Assembly (NCBI GenBank): GCA_009746045.1
Contig: RPFO01000253.1
Coordinates: forward strand, 4,460,832-4,524,831
DNA length: 64,000 nucleotides
DNA from: Mesostigma viride
Taxonomy: Eukaryota; Streptophyta; Mesostigmatophyceae; Mesostigmatales; Mesostigmataceae
Direction of reading: 5' to 3'
Both the position numbers and the translations under genes were made by a program. The notes beneath the pieces were generated by a model. It searched no databases. It was not told where the DNA came from and worked only from the letters and a program-made list of their open reading frames with translations. Positions 1-11,424 of this stretch are shown here, one piece after another; within the stretch, counting starts at the first letter, position 1; the number at the start of each line of letters is the position of its first letter.

Positions 1-183
1 GGATCGGCTTCCCAGCTGTGTTCTTGGCAAAACTACGTCGTGCGTTTGGTTCGGCGTTTCGTGGCGTGGTGGTCGCCACTGCATTGCCAAAAGAATTATA
101 ATGGCGTGCACGCGCCACGACAGTTCCGTTCGCAGGCGGCTTCTCCTATGTTGTTGTTGTTGTTGTCATGATGATTCTGCTAG

Positions 184-641
184 TCCTAGTTACTAATTTG
201 TCCTCTAGTCCTCTTACTCCTCTAGTCCTCTAGTCCTCTAGTCCTCTAGTCCTCTAGTCCTCTAGTCCTCTAGTCCTCTAGTCCTCTAGTCCTCTAGTCC
301 TCTACCGGTAGTCCTCTAGTCCTCTAGTCCTGTAGTCCTCTAGTCCTCTAGTCCTCTACTGTAGTCCTCTAGTCCTCTAGTCCTCTAGTCCTCTAGTCCT
401 CTAGTCCTCTAGTCCTCTAGTCCTCTAGTCCTCTAGTCCTCTAGTCCTCTAGTCCTCTAGTCCTCTAGTCCTCTAGTCCTCTAGTCCTCTAGTCCTCTAG
501 TCCTCTAGTCCTCTAGACTAGACTAGACTAGACTAGACTAGACTAGACTAGACTAGACTAGGGGACTAGACTAGAGGACTAGAGGACTAGACTAGAGGAC
601 TAGTGGACTAGAGGACTAGAGGACTAGAGGACTAGATACTA
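184..641. repeat. palindromic CTAGTCCT minisatellite array
   Basis: About 330 bp of head-to-tail CTAGTCCT units is followed by about 45 bp of ACTAG units and then by about 80 bp of the inverted unit (AGAGGACT). The left and right arms are therefore reverse complements and a single strand could fold into a long hairpin. A few variant units (CTACCGGTAG, CTACTGTAG) interrupt it. It lies about 650 bp upstream of the SMP/C2 gene. No coding potential. Confidence 0.9.
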
Positions 642-1294
642 ATGTGGCAATGGGTTGTGTCTGTGGTTCCGCTTACAGCAGCTACATAGTACGCGGCCAA
701 TCGAGAAGGGGTGGACTGACTGACCACCAATCCGCGCCAAGACAATTACCCGAAAGAGACAACTCCGTACTCTGCGCTGATTCACCCAAAGACGGTTGGA
801 CATGCAGAAAATATCTTATTTGTTTTTATGTACTGTTTTGACTTTCGGAGCTCGTCGAGTTGAGGAGTGTCCTGAGGACGACATACAGACTACAGTAGAT
901 GTTCTGAGTTCCAGCCCTGAACGACTAGTCTATCACATCACCCGCGCGAACGCCGAACGCGAATATCGGCGCGGTAAAAAATAATTAACATCGCGCCATC
1001 TGGGCCGCTCGCGGGCACTCGCGGCCTAGGCATCAGTGGAAAAGATTGCAGAAACTGGATACCGAAGGCGCAGGCAAGCAGGCCATGGTCAACTCATAGG
1101 CATGCGACCTCGGTAGCGCAGCACCGGCATTCCGTTTTTCTGCTGCAATACATGCCTTGCATTGTAACATGACGTTTTAGAATGCAAGTCTGAGTCATTT
1201 GTCCACGGTTCCAGGCACAGGGTAAAAGAGCCATTGTAGTTTTGGGGAAACGGAAACAGGATTCAAAGGGCGGCCTGGTATTTAATGCGAAAAC
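642..1294 (+). other. 5-prime flank of the SMP/C2 gene
   Basis: No recognisable gene. Two short overlapping open frames (644-841, 796-984) have no family signature. The segment ends at the ATG of the SMP/C2 gene and must hold its promoter and leader; no convincing TATA box was recognised. Confidence 0.4.
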
Positions 1295-4200
1295 ATGGCG
1301 TCGACTCTATATGACTTCCTCATCGGCATCCTGCTCGGCTTATTTGCAGCTTGGGCGCTTCTTCGTGCCAAGTTTCACAAGAAGCTTAGCTACCTGCGAA
1401 ATGCGAAAGCGATGGCGATAATGACAGAAGTAGCTGCGAGTGCAGACATGCTGAAGAAAGTTCTAGGCTTCACACCAAGGTGAGTTTCGATCACGCTTTC
1501 TGAGGAGTATTTCACACCAGCGTTGCTATTTCCTCGCAGCAGTTTGTCGTTGGCATGTTCAGTGACGTTTCCCGGGCATGTTTTATACGGAGGGCTTGAT
1601 TGGAAAGTGTACCTTCGGCGTTGTTTTCGGAAGATGGTTCTGATTTGGCCAGGGTTTCGTGGGATCTTCTTGTACAAACTTGGCGTTTTCGGCAGCTGGG
1701 TTGCTTACCCGGAATGGGAAAAGGCGCGGTTTGTTAACGGCATAATCGCGGAGTTGTGGCCCTACGTTGACAAGTGGTGCCAGCGAGATCTGGTTCCCAT
1801 GCTGGAGGGCATATTCGCCTACTACAAGCCCGACTTCATCACGTCCATCAAAATCCCTAAGTTCGAGCTCGGGAAAGTGCCCGCGATGGTCACGGGCATG
1901 AAGGTATGCGCTAGGCTGGCCGCCACACTGCTGACTCACAGCAACAAAGGGATGTTAGTGTCATGTCATTATTCTTCAGGCAAGGCATTTGCAAGCGCTA
2001 TCTTCATGATGTAGTAGTACTATATGAAGTAACTAGCTCTTTTTGAAGTAGTACTATATTAATAGAACAGTATGTAGAACTTAATAATGCGGTACTACAT
2101 GGATTAGTAGTGCATGAAGTAGTACGGTATTTCGCATGCACATAACTCGTCACAGACTAAGTTGTGGGATTAGGATTCACATATTGAAGATAAGTGTTCG
2201 TATCAAACTTTCACTAGGATAGGCCTTGCTTTAAGGTTCAAGGTTATATGTAGGTAGAATGTTTTACATGATGATTTAGCTTTAGCATGATGATATCCAC
2301 GTTTTGCACTATGATGAAGTGTTCACTACTGCTCCCAGTGTAAACTTACCCGCCGTTTGTCTCGTTGATAAATGTTAAACCCCCCCTGTAGCCTTGCATG
2401 GATGTGCTTCCCTGGACATACGAACGAACCTTGAAAGCATTGCTGCCTGGGAAATTCATCAATATACATATCAACTCCCGATGGCCTACAGCGTTGCAAG
2501 AAGGGGGTTCTGTCCGTACTGGTTGGCATGTGTACCCACCCCACCCTTTCTCGCCCGTTCCCTTTTCTGAAAGAATCCCTGTGGTGGTTTCCCGCGCCCA
2601 GCAACGAAATTTACGGAACCCATTTCGCCACCTTGTGCCAATGCCGATGTACGTGTGGCCTTGCATGATTATGCTTGCCACATGCAAGATGCTTCCCCAC
2701 GTGCAACTAGGACTTCATCTTTCCTTACTCCCTGCTTCGATACCCCTATACCCCTGTCACCTAGATAATGAATAGGATCATGACTAGAGTAATGAATAGG
2801 CGCGCTGCCCGCATGAATATGATTCCCTACCCTACACAGCCGACCCGATCTACCAACCTTTACCGCACCGCTGCCTGGGAAACTGCCCAAACCCGATGCC
2901 TACACCAAACCCTTTGGCCCGTGCTACTCTCACCTCTCCCCCCCCCCCCCCCTTTCAAATCCCCTGATAATCCCCATCAAAATTCCACCCAGTGCTTCCC
3001 CACGCCCGCCGACGAGGTCATCCTGGAGATGGATATCAAGTTCATCGGCGACCCCCAAGTCACCATGACTGTCTCCAAGGGCCCGCTCTCCATGTCCACC
3101 GGGTTCACGGACGTCCAGTTCTTTGCGCGCGTGCGCGTGATCCTCAAGCCCCTGACCGACCGCGTTCCCTGGTTCTCCGCGCTGTCACTGTCGTTCATGG
3201 AGCCCCCCGAGATGAAGTACGACCTGACAGGGTCCGCCAACATGGTCGACGCGATCCCCGGCTGCAACAGCATCGTCGACGACCTCATCACAAAGGTCCT
3301 GAAATGGGTCATGGTGTGGCCGTTCCGCGTCATCACCCCCATCCTCGAACGGACCGACGGCGGCGGGTGGGATTACTCGTTCCTCCAGCCGCGGGTCCAG
3401 GGCGTGGTCGAGGTCCACGTGGTCGACGCCTACGACGTCATCGACATGGACGTGGGCGGTGGCGCTGATGTCAGCGTCAAGCTCACGCTGATCGGCACCT
3501 CAGGCCCAATGGTCTTCAAGACCAAGAAGGTCGCGACCAAGAAGGGCGCGTGCGTAATCAACGAGAAGCACTCGTTCAACGTCGTCGAGCCGACCAGCCA
3601 GGTGATCCGCTGCAAGCTGGTCGACATCGACTTCGGGTCCGACGACAAGATCGGGTTGGGGCAGATCCCGCTTCAGCGCGCGGGGGAGAACCCGTACGTT
3701 CCGATCGAGCAAGTCATCGACATCAAGAAGGACGACCGCGTGAACGCGAGGCTCCGCGTGATCCTTACCTACCGCCCGCTCCTGCGCCAGCATGGGGCCG
3801 AGGGCGTTGACCCCTCGGCCGAGCAGGGCGAAGGTGCCGCTGCGACGTCACCGCAAGACGGCAAAGAGCCACCGGCCTCCCGCCGAACAAGCCTCTCCCT
3901 TGCCCCTGCCACCCCATTACCCCCATTCCCCGCCCCAGAAAAGCACCCAGGAGGGGCCGCTGGGATAGCTGGGGGGGGGGCGTCGCCCCTGGGCACAGCA
4001 GGTCAAGCCGTCGTCCCCCCCGCGATGGCCGCGATGGCCCCGGGGAACGGCCCCCAAAGCAACGCCGGCGGTGACAATACACGGAATATTGTGGGTAGCA
4101 CGGCCGGCAAGCCCGCGGCCCCGCTCCCTCCGAGCGCCACCGCGGCATCGGTGACGGATGCAGCACCGAAAGCGAGGACTGGCATGGCGGCCGCGGGCTC

Positions 4201-6388
4201 GCCACCCTCCACGGGTGTTAATTCTGCCCTCCCCACCTCTGCTCCCGCAGGCCGCTCCGCGAACGCTACGTCTGGCCGCGTCCACACGGGTGGCATGCTG
4301 TACTGTAAAGTGGTGAACGCGGCCGTCTCGGCGCGGAGGTCAAAGTCGCTGTACGTGGTCGCTGAGGTGGACGGCGTCAAGGGTGCCCGAAAGACGGGGA
4401 TCAAGCACGGGCGGGAGGCCAAGTGGGACATGGACTGGGAGGTGCGTGGATAGCAATAATGTGATTTATAGTATTAATGGTGTGTCAATTACTGTGGTAC
4501 TATGATCTATGGTAGTAATAACAAGAATATGGTCTGTAGTAGGGATAGCGTGTCAATTTATGTGGTAGGGCGTGACTATGTGAGCGCCCCATGTGCGCGC
4601 GCAGGTGACGCTATTGGCGAGAAACTGGACCACCGTAGCAGAAAGGTACCTTTGGGCGAATTAATTAATTTTTTGCCCAAAATGTATCAGATTCCGACCT
4701 TTTGACCCCTATCTTCCATTTTGGGACCATGGTTTGGCTTTGTAATGGCAGATCCTGACTGCCCTCGCCGAGATCTATCGATTGCGCTACTTAAACTTGA
4801 GATCAGAGCCCCCCACCTCCCACTTGCCATACTTGACTTGAGCTTACTTGGCGTAAGAGAATGACGTAAGAGCCGTTTTTGCCAGTCTCGTAACAAGACT
4901 ATCACCTGGTCGGAAACCGACCTTCGACTACCCGAGGGCAGATTTGGAATTCCCTTTGAGAGATCTGTCGATTGCACTAGTCAAATTTAATTTTGGGGTT
5001 GATCTACGAGACCCCGTTTCTTTGCGTAGTCCAGTTTCTCGCCTATAGCGTCAAGTGCGTGGGCGGGGGGGGGGGGGAAGGGGAAGGGGGGAAAGGGGGA
5101 AGGGGGGAAGGGGGGGGAAGGGGACGGGGGGGGAGACGGGGGGAAGACGGGGGGAAGACGGGGGGAAGACGGGGGGGAGACGGGGGGGAGACGGGGGGAA
5201 GACGGGGGGGAGACGGGGGGGAGACGGGGGGAAGACGGGGGGAAGACGAGGGGAGAGGGGGGGGGGGGGGCGCGGGGGGCGGGCGCGGGGGGGCGGGCAT
5301 TTGTATGCTATGCGCGCAGATAAATGTCCCGTGACATTTGCTTTCGATTGGCAGCTCGTTTACTTAGTCAGCCTTTGTGCCAACCGCGAACCATCAGTTG
5401 GCACTGTTGAGGTTTGGTTTTACCTCCCACAGATCTTCGTACCTGTTTTCTAGTTGATAAATATGCTGTAGTGAATGTGGCATATATGGTTTATTATATT
5501 TGGTTTCATAGATCTTCGCACCTGCTTGTACACGGACCTCTTTAACACATTTCCATGTGTTGGTAACGGCTTCTCACGTATTCTAGTACATTCTCTACAT
5601 CTGCTTGTTGTCTCATTAATGTTATCCGAGATTAACTACCCACATTACGACATAATCCATGTCAAGTAGGGCATCCTCACACAAAGGTTTGCACCGACAC
5701 ACACATTGGTTTGCACCGACGCTGACGTCTGATCACGCGTCGCTTGCGGGTGACAAGTTCAGGAGCTGGACATGACCATCATGGTGGTCAGGATTGTGCT
5801 AGTGTGGCACACACATCCTCACGTTTATCTCTCATTTGTACTTGATGTATATCCTCCTCACATCTCTCTCCCATTTGTACATATTGCTTATCCTGTTTCC
5901 GTCCATCCCCTATTCGCAAATTTATCCTCACATTCATCCCCCATGTTTTACACCTGTTTTAGCCTCCTCGCATCCATCTCCTATTGGTAATGTTATCCTC
6001 CTCACATTCATCTCCCATTTGTACATGCTGTCACGATTTTCCAGATTTCTGGCCTCCGCTGGTTGTCTGATTGATCATGTTGTCTCATGGATAATGTCAT
6101 CCTCCTCACGCATGGGTTTGCATGGACTCTGACATTGCACGCCATCCCACGCTCTGTGCGATTGTGCGATCGCAGGAGCTGGACTTCACCATTGTGGGCG
6201 CTGCGGATGGCAAGCGGCTGGCGGTCAAGCTGATGGACCGCGACTGGTTCACTTCGGATGGCCTCATGGGCAGCGTCTCGTTGATGCTGGACCCCGTGCT
6301 GCAGAAGGGGACGCACACGGAGACGCTCAAGCTGCAGAACGGGCGCGATGGCGAGATGACCCTGGCGCTGCGCTGGCTTCCTTATTAG
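1295..6388 (+). CDS. SMP- and C2-domain membrane-contact-site protein (plant synaptotagmin/NTMC2 type)
   Basis: Four exons with matching phases: 1295-1479, 1696-1903, 2993-4441, 6176-6388, giving 684 residues. Residues 5-22 are a hydrophobic N-terminal anchor. The SMP lipid-binding domain runs from about 62 to 249 (WVAYPEWEKARFVN, LWPYVDKW, the DEVILEMDIKFIGDPQ strand). The first C2 domain is about 268-391. A Pro/Ala/Gly-rich linker fills 392-560, and the second C2 (about 564-684) is split by the last intron. Family members tether the ER to the plasma membrane and move lipids; that role is inferred here. In the first C2 the usual SDPYV after loop 1 reads GADVSV, so calcium binding may be weakened. 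Exon 1 ends AG and exon 2 starts C, making Ser62; the other junctions are phase 0. Every intron is GT-AG. The start is the first ATG before the anchor. Possible small upstream exons cannot be excluded. Confidence 0.9.
5062..5292. repeat. G-rich minisatellite (GGGGGGAAGACG units) in intron 3 of the SMP/C2 gene
   Basis: Purine-only strand with G runs of 4-10 broken by AAGACG or AGACG at 12-14 bp spacing, ending in a GC-rich block. The sense strand of the transcribed gene carries the Gs, so the pre-mRNA could form G-quadruplexes. The open frames across it are low-complexity shadows. Confidence 0.85.
5815..6030 (+). repeat. imperfect TCCTCACATTCATCTCCC repeats in intron 3
   Basis: Several diverged copies of a pyrimidine-rich phrase (TCCTCACATTCATCTCCCAT followed by TTGTACAT) lie in the last part of the intron, upstream of the exon 4 acceptor at 6175. 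Non-coding. Confidence 0.6.
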
Positions 6389-6906
6389 TTTATATCCTGT
6401 ATGCAGAGAGTGGGGCCTGGATCTCGCCATTACTTGGCTTTCTCAGCCAATTCCTGGTCCACACGGGCAGGAGAAAGGAACAAACCCCTGTGGGAAAAGC
6501 CTCTTAGCACGGGTCGGCGCACGGTTACACAGATAGTGGGGCCGGAAGTCGCCTGGTTTGTCCTGTCGTTCCTAAAACAGTTCCCAGTGATCCTGGAAGT
6601 GGATAACTGCTGTGGATTCCCGAGCCGGCCAAGGCTATTGGTGCTGTTGAGGGGCGTCGCAATTCGAATGCCCATCTTTTCTGAGCCTTTCCCCTTGGAT
6701 CGCAGCCGGGAAGAACATAGCCTGGTCGGGCCCAACCAGGCAATAGTTTTCCCGGCAGGAATGTGGAATACCCGGTTGGGAAACAGACTGGACCGGTTAC
6801 AGGAGGGGATCAGGTACTTAATTTCATTTGTAATCTCCATCGGCGCAGGCCAGCCCACAATATTTTTCCAACCGGACCTGATTTCCGCCCATGTGGACCA
6901 GGCCTA
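6389..6906. other. 3-prime flank of the SMP/C2 gene, no gene recognised
   Basis: Overlapping open frames exist on both strands (6401-6907 +, 6430-6858 -) but none shows a known motif. It ends at the target-site duplication of the large element that follows. Confidence 0.4.
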
Positions 6907-7245
6907 AGTCTGACTTTAATTAATTAATTAATTAATTAGGAACATAACTCCGTTGGGAGTATATGTGGCACATAGCCCAGAGAGGGGGCATTGAATTGAA
7001 TTGAATTGAATTGTAACATAACTCCGTTGGGAGTATATGTAGCACATAGCCCAGAGAGGGGGCATATGAGCCTATAATACATTCTAAGCTACTTCCTGCA
7101 AGGGTGGGAATGTAAACAACACTTGCTCTAGGTGCACTAGGGCACCTGCACCACCCAGAGTCTCGGGCAACTCCCAGCTAAGGGGAGCCCGTCATAGGTG
7201 GGGAAGATCAACATAGCTATACAAGAGCTAGGGCATGGCTTCTCA

Positions 7246-9195
7246 TGGCCAACCCAGCACATTTCCGATCACGCAAATTCCGGCCACGAGGTAGCCATGG
7301 CTGTCGGAGCTCATAACTTTCACGTTTGAGCACCGAATTTAGCCGTGAATATCACTATCGCTTCGTCTTTCTAAGACGCACATGCTGATATAATTTTCCG
7401 AATCTAAAACGCAATATATGGCGAACAAACGCGCCTCGACGCAACGCAGCCTGGCGGCTGCGCTCGGCAATGAAAATACGGCTGCAGCTCCGGCTGCAGC
7501 TTCGCCATCAGGTCCGGCAGGCGGCGATGACAGTCGTGCACTGGTCGTCCCGCAACCCCCCGGGCTTAACGCCTCGCCATCTGCATCGCCTGACCCCAAG
7601 CGCACCCGCCCAGCCGACGACACAGGAGGGTCTACACGCCCCCCAGAACCGAGCTTTCGGCCCCGGCCTTTCAAGGTCGCAGATTACGACTGGGCCACCA
7701 TTTCTCCGACCGATGCTATGCGCTGCATCTTCTTCGGGGATTACGCTTCGCTTTCCGACCTGTGCCTCCATCTCCACTCCCTCAATCGCCTCCTCGCCCC
7801 GGACGGCAGCCGCTGGGGCAACATCTACCAGCTGATCGGCGGCTTCCGCCCCCATCTCCAGCACGCCATCCTCAACTCCCTCCTCCAGCGCTCTGACGGC
7901 GAGATCTGGGCTCCACCCCTTTCCGTCCCCACCCTCCGCTCCATCCTCACGGAAGCCTTTCAGCAGCACGTGACCCCCCTTGCTGCCGACACAGCAGCAA
8001 TCGGCGGCACGCTGACTGCTGAACTTCCTCACATTTCCACCGCCGCCGCCTCCACCTCCACTGCCATTTCCGCCTCCACTGCCGACATCAAAGCCCAGCT
8101 CCTCGACCTCGACCAACGCCTTCAAGCCACCGCCAACGCCCTTGAGAGCTTGCATGACACCGCTGGCCTCACCGCCCAGGCGGTGAAGGACATCGCCGCC
8201 CAGCCGGCGCCTGCTGGCTCGGCCGGCGATGCTCCCTCCACCTGGGCGGAGCACACCACCTCCACCACCTCCACCATCTCGGCACAACTCAAGCAACAAG
8301 CCCTCGACCTTCGCGAGGAAGCCGACATCGCCCGGCGCAGCCACAATGTCATCGTCAAGCACTTCGACCAGCAGGCAGGTGAGACCTCCACGAGCCTTCT
8401 TGAGGCATTTAAGCGCGCCATTCTTGCCCCCATGTTACTCACTGGTGAGCTGGACATGTCGGCTGTCCGCCTCCCCCGCGCGCGGGGGAAGGCTGGCCCG
8501 GCACCCGTGCTCCTCACCTTTAAGTACATGGCGGACAAGCTGGCGTTCCTTACATGCCGCAAGAAGCTCTCGGAGACTCGCTTCACGCTGGACGACGACT
8601 TGACCCTGGCCCAGCAACAGCGGCGACGCGAGCTATGGCCGACCTACCTTCAGCTCCGGCAGAGCGCAAGGGGGAAGCCGGTATACTGGAGGGGGGCGGT
8701 CATCCACGTTGACCACAAGCCCTGGCAGCCCCCTCCTGCCACCTCAGACTAGGAATAAATATACCAGTAGTGTAGATTAGTAAGGCTTAGCCTAGCATGT
8801 GGCCCACGCGCATGTGCGCCCATAATGGCCCCCATGGATGTTGCCTTCCGAATTTAGCCAAGCCATGCCTATAATGGGACCCCCATGGATGTTGCATTAA
8901 GATTTTAGCCATGCTATGCCATGCAGAGAGATGCTCTCTGTCGAGAAGCCATGTCCTAGCTCTTGTATAGCCATGATGATCTTCCTCCCCCGTGCCAGGA
9001 TCCCCCCCTTAGGCGGGTTGAACCTGAGACAGCATGGTGGTGCGGGTGCCCTGGTGCACCTAGAGCACGGGTAGCTTACATTCCCACCCTTGCATGAAGT
9101 AGCCTAGGATGTATTAAAAGCCATCTGCCCCTTCTCAGGGCTATGTGCTACATTGACTCCCAACGGAGTGATGTTGATAATTAATTAATTAATTA
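7246..9195 (+). mobile_element. ORF1-only half-LINE, family I, apparently complete
   Basis: Flanked by the exact 11-bp TSD ATGGCTTCTCA (7235-7245 and 9196-9206). Removing it restores the 3-prime UTR of the surrounding minus-strand copy. It holds one intact ORF1, then about 410 bp of 3-prime UTR, the conserved hairpin near 9150-9175 and a (TTAA)n tail. There is no endonuclease or reverse transcriptase, so it would depend on another element for movement (inference). Confidence 0.9.
7418..8752 (+). CDS. L1-ORF1-like RNA-binding protein of a non-LTR element
   Basis: An uninterrupted 444-residue frame. The N-terminal third is Ala/Pro/Ser-rich; residues about 185-315 are rich in Ala, Gln, Thr and Leu with a probable coiled coil. 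From about 315 an RRM-like core begins (NVIVKHFDQ), followed by VRLPRARGKAGPAPVLLTFK and a basic C-terminal part (TLAQQQRRRELWPTYLQLRQ, then PVYWRGAVIHVDHKPWQ). This order matches L1 ORF1p/Transposase_22 proteins, which coat element RNA. Compared with sister copies it lacks about four residues after TWAE. Four other copies in the window match closely, so the family moved recently. The start ATG follows a leader shared with the decayed copy at 10814. Confidence 0.85.
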   Translation: MANKRASTQRSLAAALGNENTAAAPAAASPSGPAGGDDSRALVVPQPPGLNASPSASPDPKRTRPADDTGGSTRPPEPSFRPRPFKVADYDWATISPTDAMRCIFFGDYASLSDLCLHLHSLNRLLAPDGSRWGNIYQLIGGFRPHLQHAILNSLLQRSDGEIWAPPLSVPTLRSILTEAFQQHVTPLAADTAAIGGTLTAELPHISTAAASTSTAISASTADIKAQLLDLDQRLQATANALESLHDTAGLTAQAVKDIAAQPAPAGSAGDAPSTWAEHTTSTTSTISAQLKQQALDLREEADIARRSHNVIVKHFDQQAGETSTSLLEAFKRAILAPMLLTGELDMSAVRLPRARGKAGPAPVLLTFKYMADKLAFLTCRKKLSETRFTLDDDLTLAQQQRRRELWPTYLQLRQSARGKPVYWRGAVIHVDHKPWQPPPATSD

Positions 9196-9331
9196 ATGGC
9201 TTCTCAGCAGAGAGTGACTCCCTGCATGGGCACTGCAATTAATGAAATAAAGCTAGGCATCATCTGGAGTGTGGCTCATCATAGGCACACATGCACATGA
9301 CTAAAATGCTAGGCCTCAGCTGGTATAGTGC

Positions 9332-10814
9332 CTGTAGTAGGCGGGCATGTACAAGGCCACTGTCTAACTATTCTACACTACTGCTGCTGTATTCCCCTAG
9401 GCTGGGGCGTCTGGGGTCGCTGGGGCCGCGGTGGTCGAGGGGGTCGCGTGCCAGGGCTTGTGGCCGACGTAGATGGCCGCCCCCTTCCAGTACACCGGCT
9501 GGCCCGCCTTGGTCTGCCGGAGCTGGAGGTAGGTCGGCCGTAGCTCCCGTCGCCATCGTTGCCGGCTGCGCCGGGGTGATCAAGTTATCGTCCACGGTGA
9601 AGGGAGTGTTCTCGAGCCGCTTGCATGCGGCGTCGGAGAAACGAAATCTTGTCCGCTGGGCTCTCAAAGATGAGAAGAAGCGGAGGCGCCCCTGCCTTAA
9701 TACCCCACGCGCGGGGTCCGAGGCGGTGGGCGGTCAGCTTAATCTCACCAAGGAGGCCCATGCGTGCAAGGATTTTGCTCTCAAACGCACGTGCAAGCTT
9801 CTCGGAATTCTCACCTTCCTCCATGTCGAAGTTCTTGAGGATGGCGTTGAGGCTGCGCTTGGCGAGCTCGGCCTCCTCGCGGAGGTCAAGCGTCTGCCGT
9901 TGGAGCTGGGCTGCGACGGCGGAGGTGGTGGAGGCGGTATGTTGCTTGAGTTAAGCATGTCCGCCCAGGTCGTGATGGGAGGAGCATCGCCGGCCACCTG
10001 CAGGAGCTGGCTTGGCGGCAATGTCCTTCACCACCTGGGCGGTGAGGCCTGCGGTGTTCTGCAGGACCTCGATAGCGATGGCATTGTCCTTAAGACGCTG
10101 GTCGATGTCTCGGAGCTGGGCGGTGATGGCGTCGGAGGAGGGGCCGAGGGGGTGGTGGCCGTGGAGGAGGCGAGGAGGGTGGAGGTGGCGGTGGAGATCA
10201 GCACCACGGTGAGGAGCTCAGCAGCCAGCGTGCCCGGCACATTGCCGCCACATCTGTGGCAAGCGGGGTCACGTGCTGCTCGAAAGCTTCCTTAAGGAGG
10301 GCGCGGATGGAGGATTCGGTCAAGGTGGTGGTGATGGGCTTGGGGGGCCAAAGCTCCCCGATGGAGCGTCCAAGGAGGGAGAAGAGGGCGTATATCTACA
10401 GCCGGGGGCGGGGGGCGGTGAAGATGTACTCGTATGGGCGCTGCTGCTGGCGAGCATCAACGAGACGACCCTGATGGAAGAGCTGCTTGCACAGTTCAAC
10501 TGTAAGCGAGGCGGTTGATCCCTGGGCAGAACACGTAGCTCAGGATGCAGTCTTCAGTGAGCTTGTCAAAAAAGCCGGGTTGGCTGGCGTCAAAGTCGTC
10601 AAAAATCGGCTCGGCAGGGCGACTGCGCTTGGGTTCAAGCGACGCTGCTGGCGAGGCGAGCCCGAGAGGGGCCGGGCTGGGCGACCACTAGAGCTTGGCT
10701 AGTGGCGCCGCTGCCTTCTGGGCCGGTGGGCGAAGCTGCAGCCGGAGCTGCAGACGTATTTTCATTGCCCGAGCGCAGCCGCCAGGCTGCGTTGCGTCGA
10801 GAGCCGTTTGCTCA
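9332..10814 (-). pseudogene. decayed ORF1 of the outer half-LINE
   Basis: The reverse strand matches the 7418-8752 ORF1 along its length, including the C-terminal WPTYLQLRQ and VYWKGA-type segments. The start codon context is kept, but one extra G in the codons following the QRSLAAAL segment shifts the frame at about 10765 and further shifts follow, so no long frame survives. It belongs to the element at 6919-10996. Confidence 0.8.
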
Positions 10815-11424
10815 TCGTATATTGCGTAATAGCTTCGGAAAATTATATCAGCATGTGCGTCGTAGAAAGACGCGTCGACTGTGATATTCACCGCTAAATT
10901 CGGTGCTCAAACGCCGAAAGTTATCAGGAGCTCCGCCATCAGCTGGCCATGGCTACCTCGTGGCTCGTGGAAGGGATATGTCTGACTTGAGCTATGAGTC
11001 TGACTTTAGCTAACACTAATAAGTCGGTACTTGTTAGATAGGTAGGTGTTAGATCCCCGAGTCTGAAGGGTGGAGCCTGAATGTCGCCAGTTTATCCATG
11101 CCCTTAGTTGGTTTTCTTGCATAGTGAACACAGCCTCGCAAACCACAGTAGAGTAGCTATGAACTATAGTCGGTCACTGTCCCAGTTTTGTTTAGGGTCA
11201 GCAAATGGCATTATGCAACTGCGAGAGGTGGCGCATTTCTTGCGTGATGTACGACTGTACCAAATATGCATGCGGCGGTTTCATAGGGGACTGGAGCAAG
11301 GCCAAGAAATTAACGTCCAGCAACTTGTAGGCAAAAGCAGACGAAATATGAAGTCTCAGCACGCCCCAGCTGTCCGCAAGCGCCACAAAGGATCTGTACT
11401 AGCTCCCACACGAGACCCCTCTGC

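Larger units (their letters stand above)
6919..10996 (-). mobile_element. ORF1-only half-LINE, family I, near full length, carrying a nested copy
   Basis: Flanked by the 12-bp TSD AGTCTGACTTTA (6907-6918 and 10997-11008). Reading the minus strand, the 5-prime region at about 10990-10815 leads to a decayed ORF1 (10814-9332). The 3-prime UTR is split by a later insertion at 7246-9195. The element finishes with the conserved hairpin and a (TTAA)n tail at 6918-6938. The 3-prime end is unusual: a (TTCAA)n tail at about 6991-7013 is followed by a second 52-bp copy of the terminal sequence and then the (TTAA)n tail. Confidence 0.85.

Noticed and set aside
3185..4431. Long minus-strand frames opposite the SMP/C2 exon 3
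   Set aside because: GC-rich codon bias in the sense gene leaves the other frames open; the sense frame has recognisable domains and these do not.
5043..5453. Gly/Arg-rich and Pro-rich frames of 85-132 residues
   Set aside because: Low-complexity shadows of the G-rich minisatellite in the SMP/C2 intron.
6918..6938. TTAATTAA runs as chance AT-rich DNA or promoters
   Set aside because: They recur at element 3-prime ends directly after the hairpin and inside target duplications, so they are reverse-transcription tails.
7508..8362. 284-residue minus-strand frame
   Set aside because: Antisense shadow of the intact ORF1 at 7418-8752.
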